DNA of 64,000 bases, from assembly GCA_033032175.1 (NCBI GenBank), contig CM065318.1, positions 1,302,001-1,366,000 of the forward strand, in the 5' to 3' direction. Shown here in pieces: positions 63,879 through 64,000 of this stretch (position 1 is the first letter of the stretch; each line of letters begins with the position of its first letter). The translations under genes were made by a program, and so were the position numbers. Source of the DNA: Saturnia japonica. Lineage: Eukaryota; Arthropoda; Insecta; Lepidoptera; Saturniidae. The notes beneath the pieces were generated by a model. It was not told the origin of the DNA and searched no databases. It worked only from the letters and a program-made list of their open reading frames with translations.

Positions 63879-64000
63879 GTTATACTAAAACTTTATAGTC
63901 TTAACATTGACTACAGCGAGTTATAAAGTGGTAGAAGTAAACACGCTAAGCCTAGAAGATCTAGATCTCAATTACAGTTACCGATTTTTGAGGTGAAGGG
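63879..64000. other. Unique DNA at window edge
   Basis: Nothing recognised; the LINE-A homology ends near 63878. Confidence 0.3.

Noticed and set aside
1..64000. Endogenous virus, gypsy gag-pol or piggyBac genes
   Set aside because: No protease, integrase, envelope or piggyBac-type motif was seen; the only LTR found is solo.

Overview
The window looks like AT-rich euchromatic DNA of a moth or butterfly. Repeats that I recognise as typical of Lepidoptera are interspersed throughout: short Helitron-like elements ending in CTAG, tRNA-derived SINEs, 3' ends of jockey-, RTE- and CR1-like LINEs, a mariner, a Sola-like DNA transposon and a copia-type solo LTR. No intact host gene can be called. At most one terminal exon candidate (61285-61415, minus) and two even weaker exon-like stretches (around 24442-24640 and 58475) are seen, so the window is intergenic or lies within long introns. 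Species cannot be named from the sequence.

Layout. 1-1800 is unique AT-rich DNA with three small repeat fragments. 1901-5605 is the most GC-rich block: a head-to-tail array of 5'-truncated LINE 3' ends (LINE-A), each ending in poly(A) and each starting with the same GTACCAATT junction. A minus-strand LINE-A copy lies at 63337-63878 and a fragment at 740-776. From 6 to 40 kb, unique AT-rich DNA alternates with four Helitron-like families (Hel-1 to Hel-4), a MITE-like family (Rep-E), SINEs and broken LINE tails. Notable structures there are a solo LTR inside a Hel-2 copy (25276-25434), a head-to-head Hel-2 pair (34703-35369), a large imperfect inverted repeat (23457-24066) and a GC-rich insert inside a LINE-B tail (24373-24742).

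40.1-46.1 kb is the densest nest. A mariner with TA duplications (40296-41546) abuts a Helitron fragment. A 3.19-kb Sola-like element (42176-45365, AATT duplications, GAG...CTC terminal inverted repeats) interrupts a LINE-B 3' tail. Its transposase has two exons and two frameshifts, and its ends carry eight copies of a CGGCARTCTCCA-like motif. From 46 to 64 kb there are further Helitrons, Rep-E copies and RTE-like LINE remnants separated by long unique AT-rich stretches.

No rRNA gene, functional tRNA gene, CRISPR array or viral gene was seen. All recognised coding regions are broken transposon proteins, so the story here is transposon nesting, tandem amplification of a LINE tail, and Helitron rearrangement rather than a working gene set.
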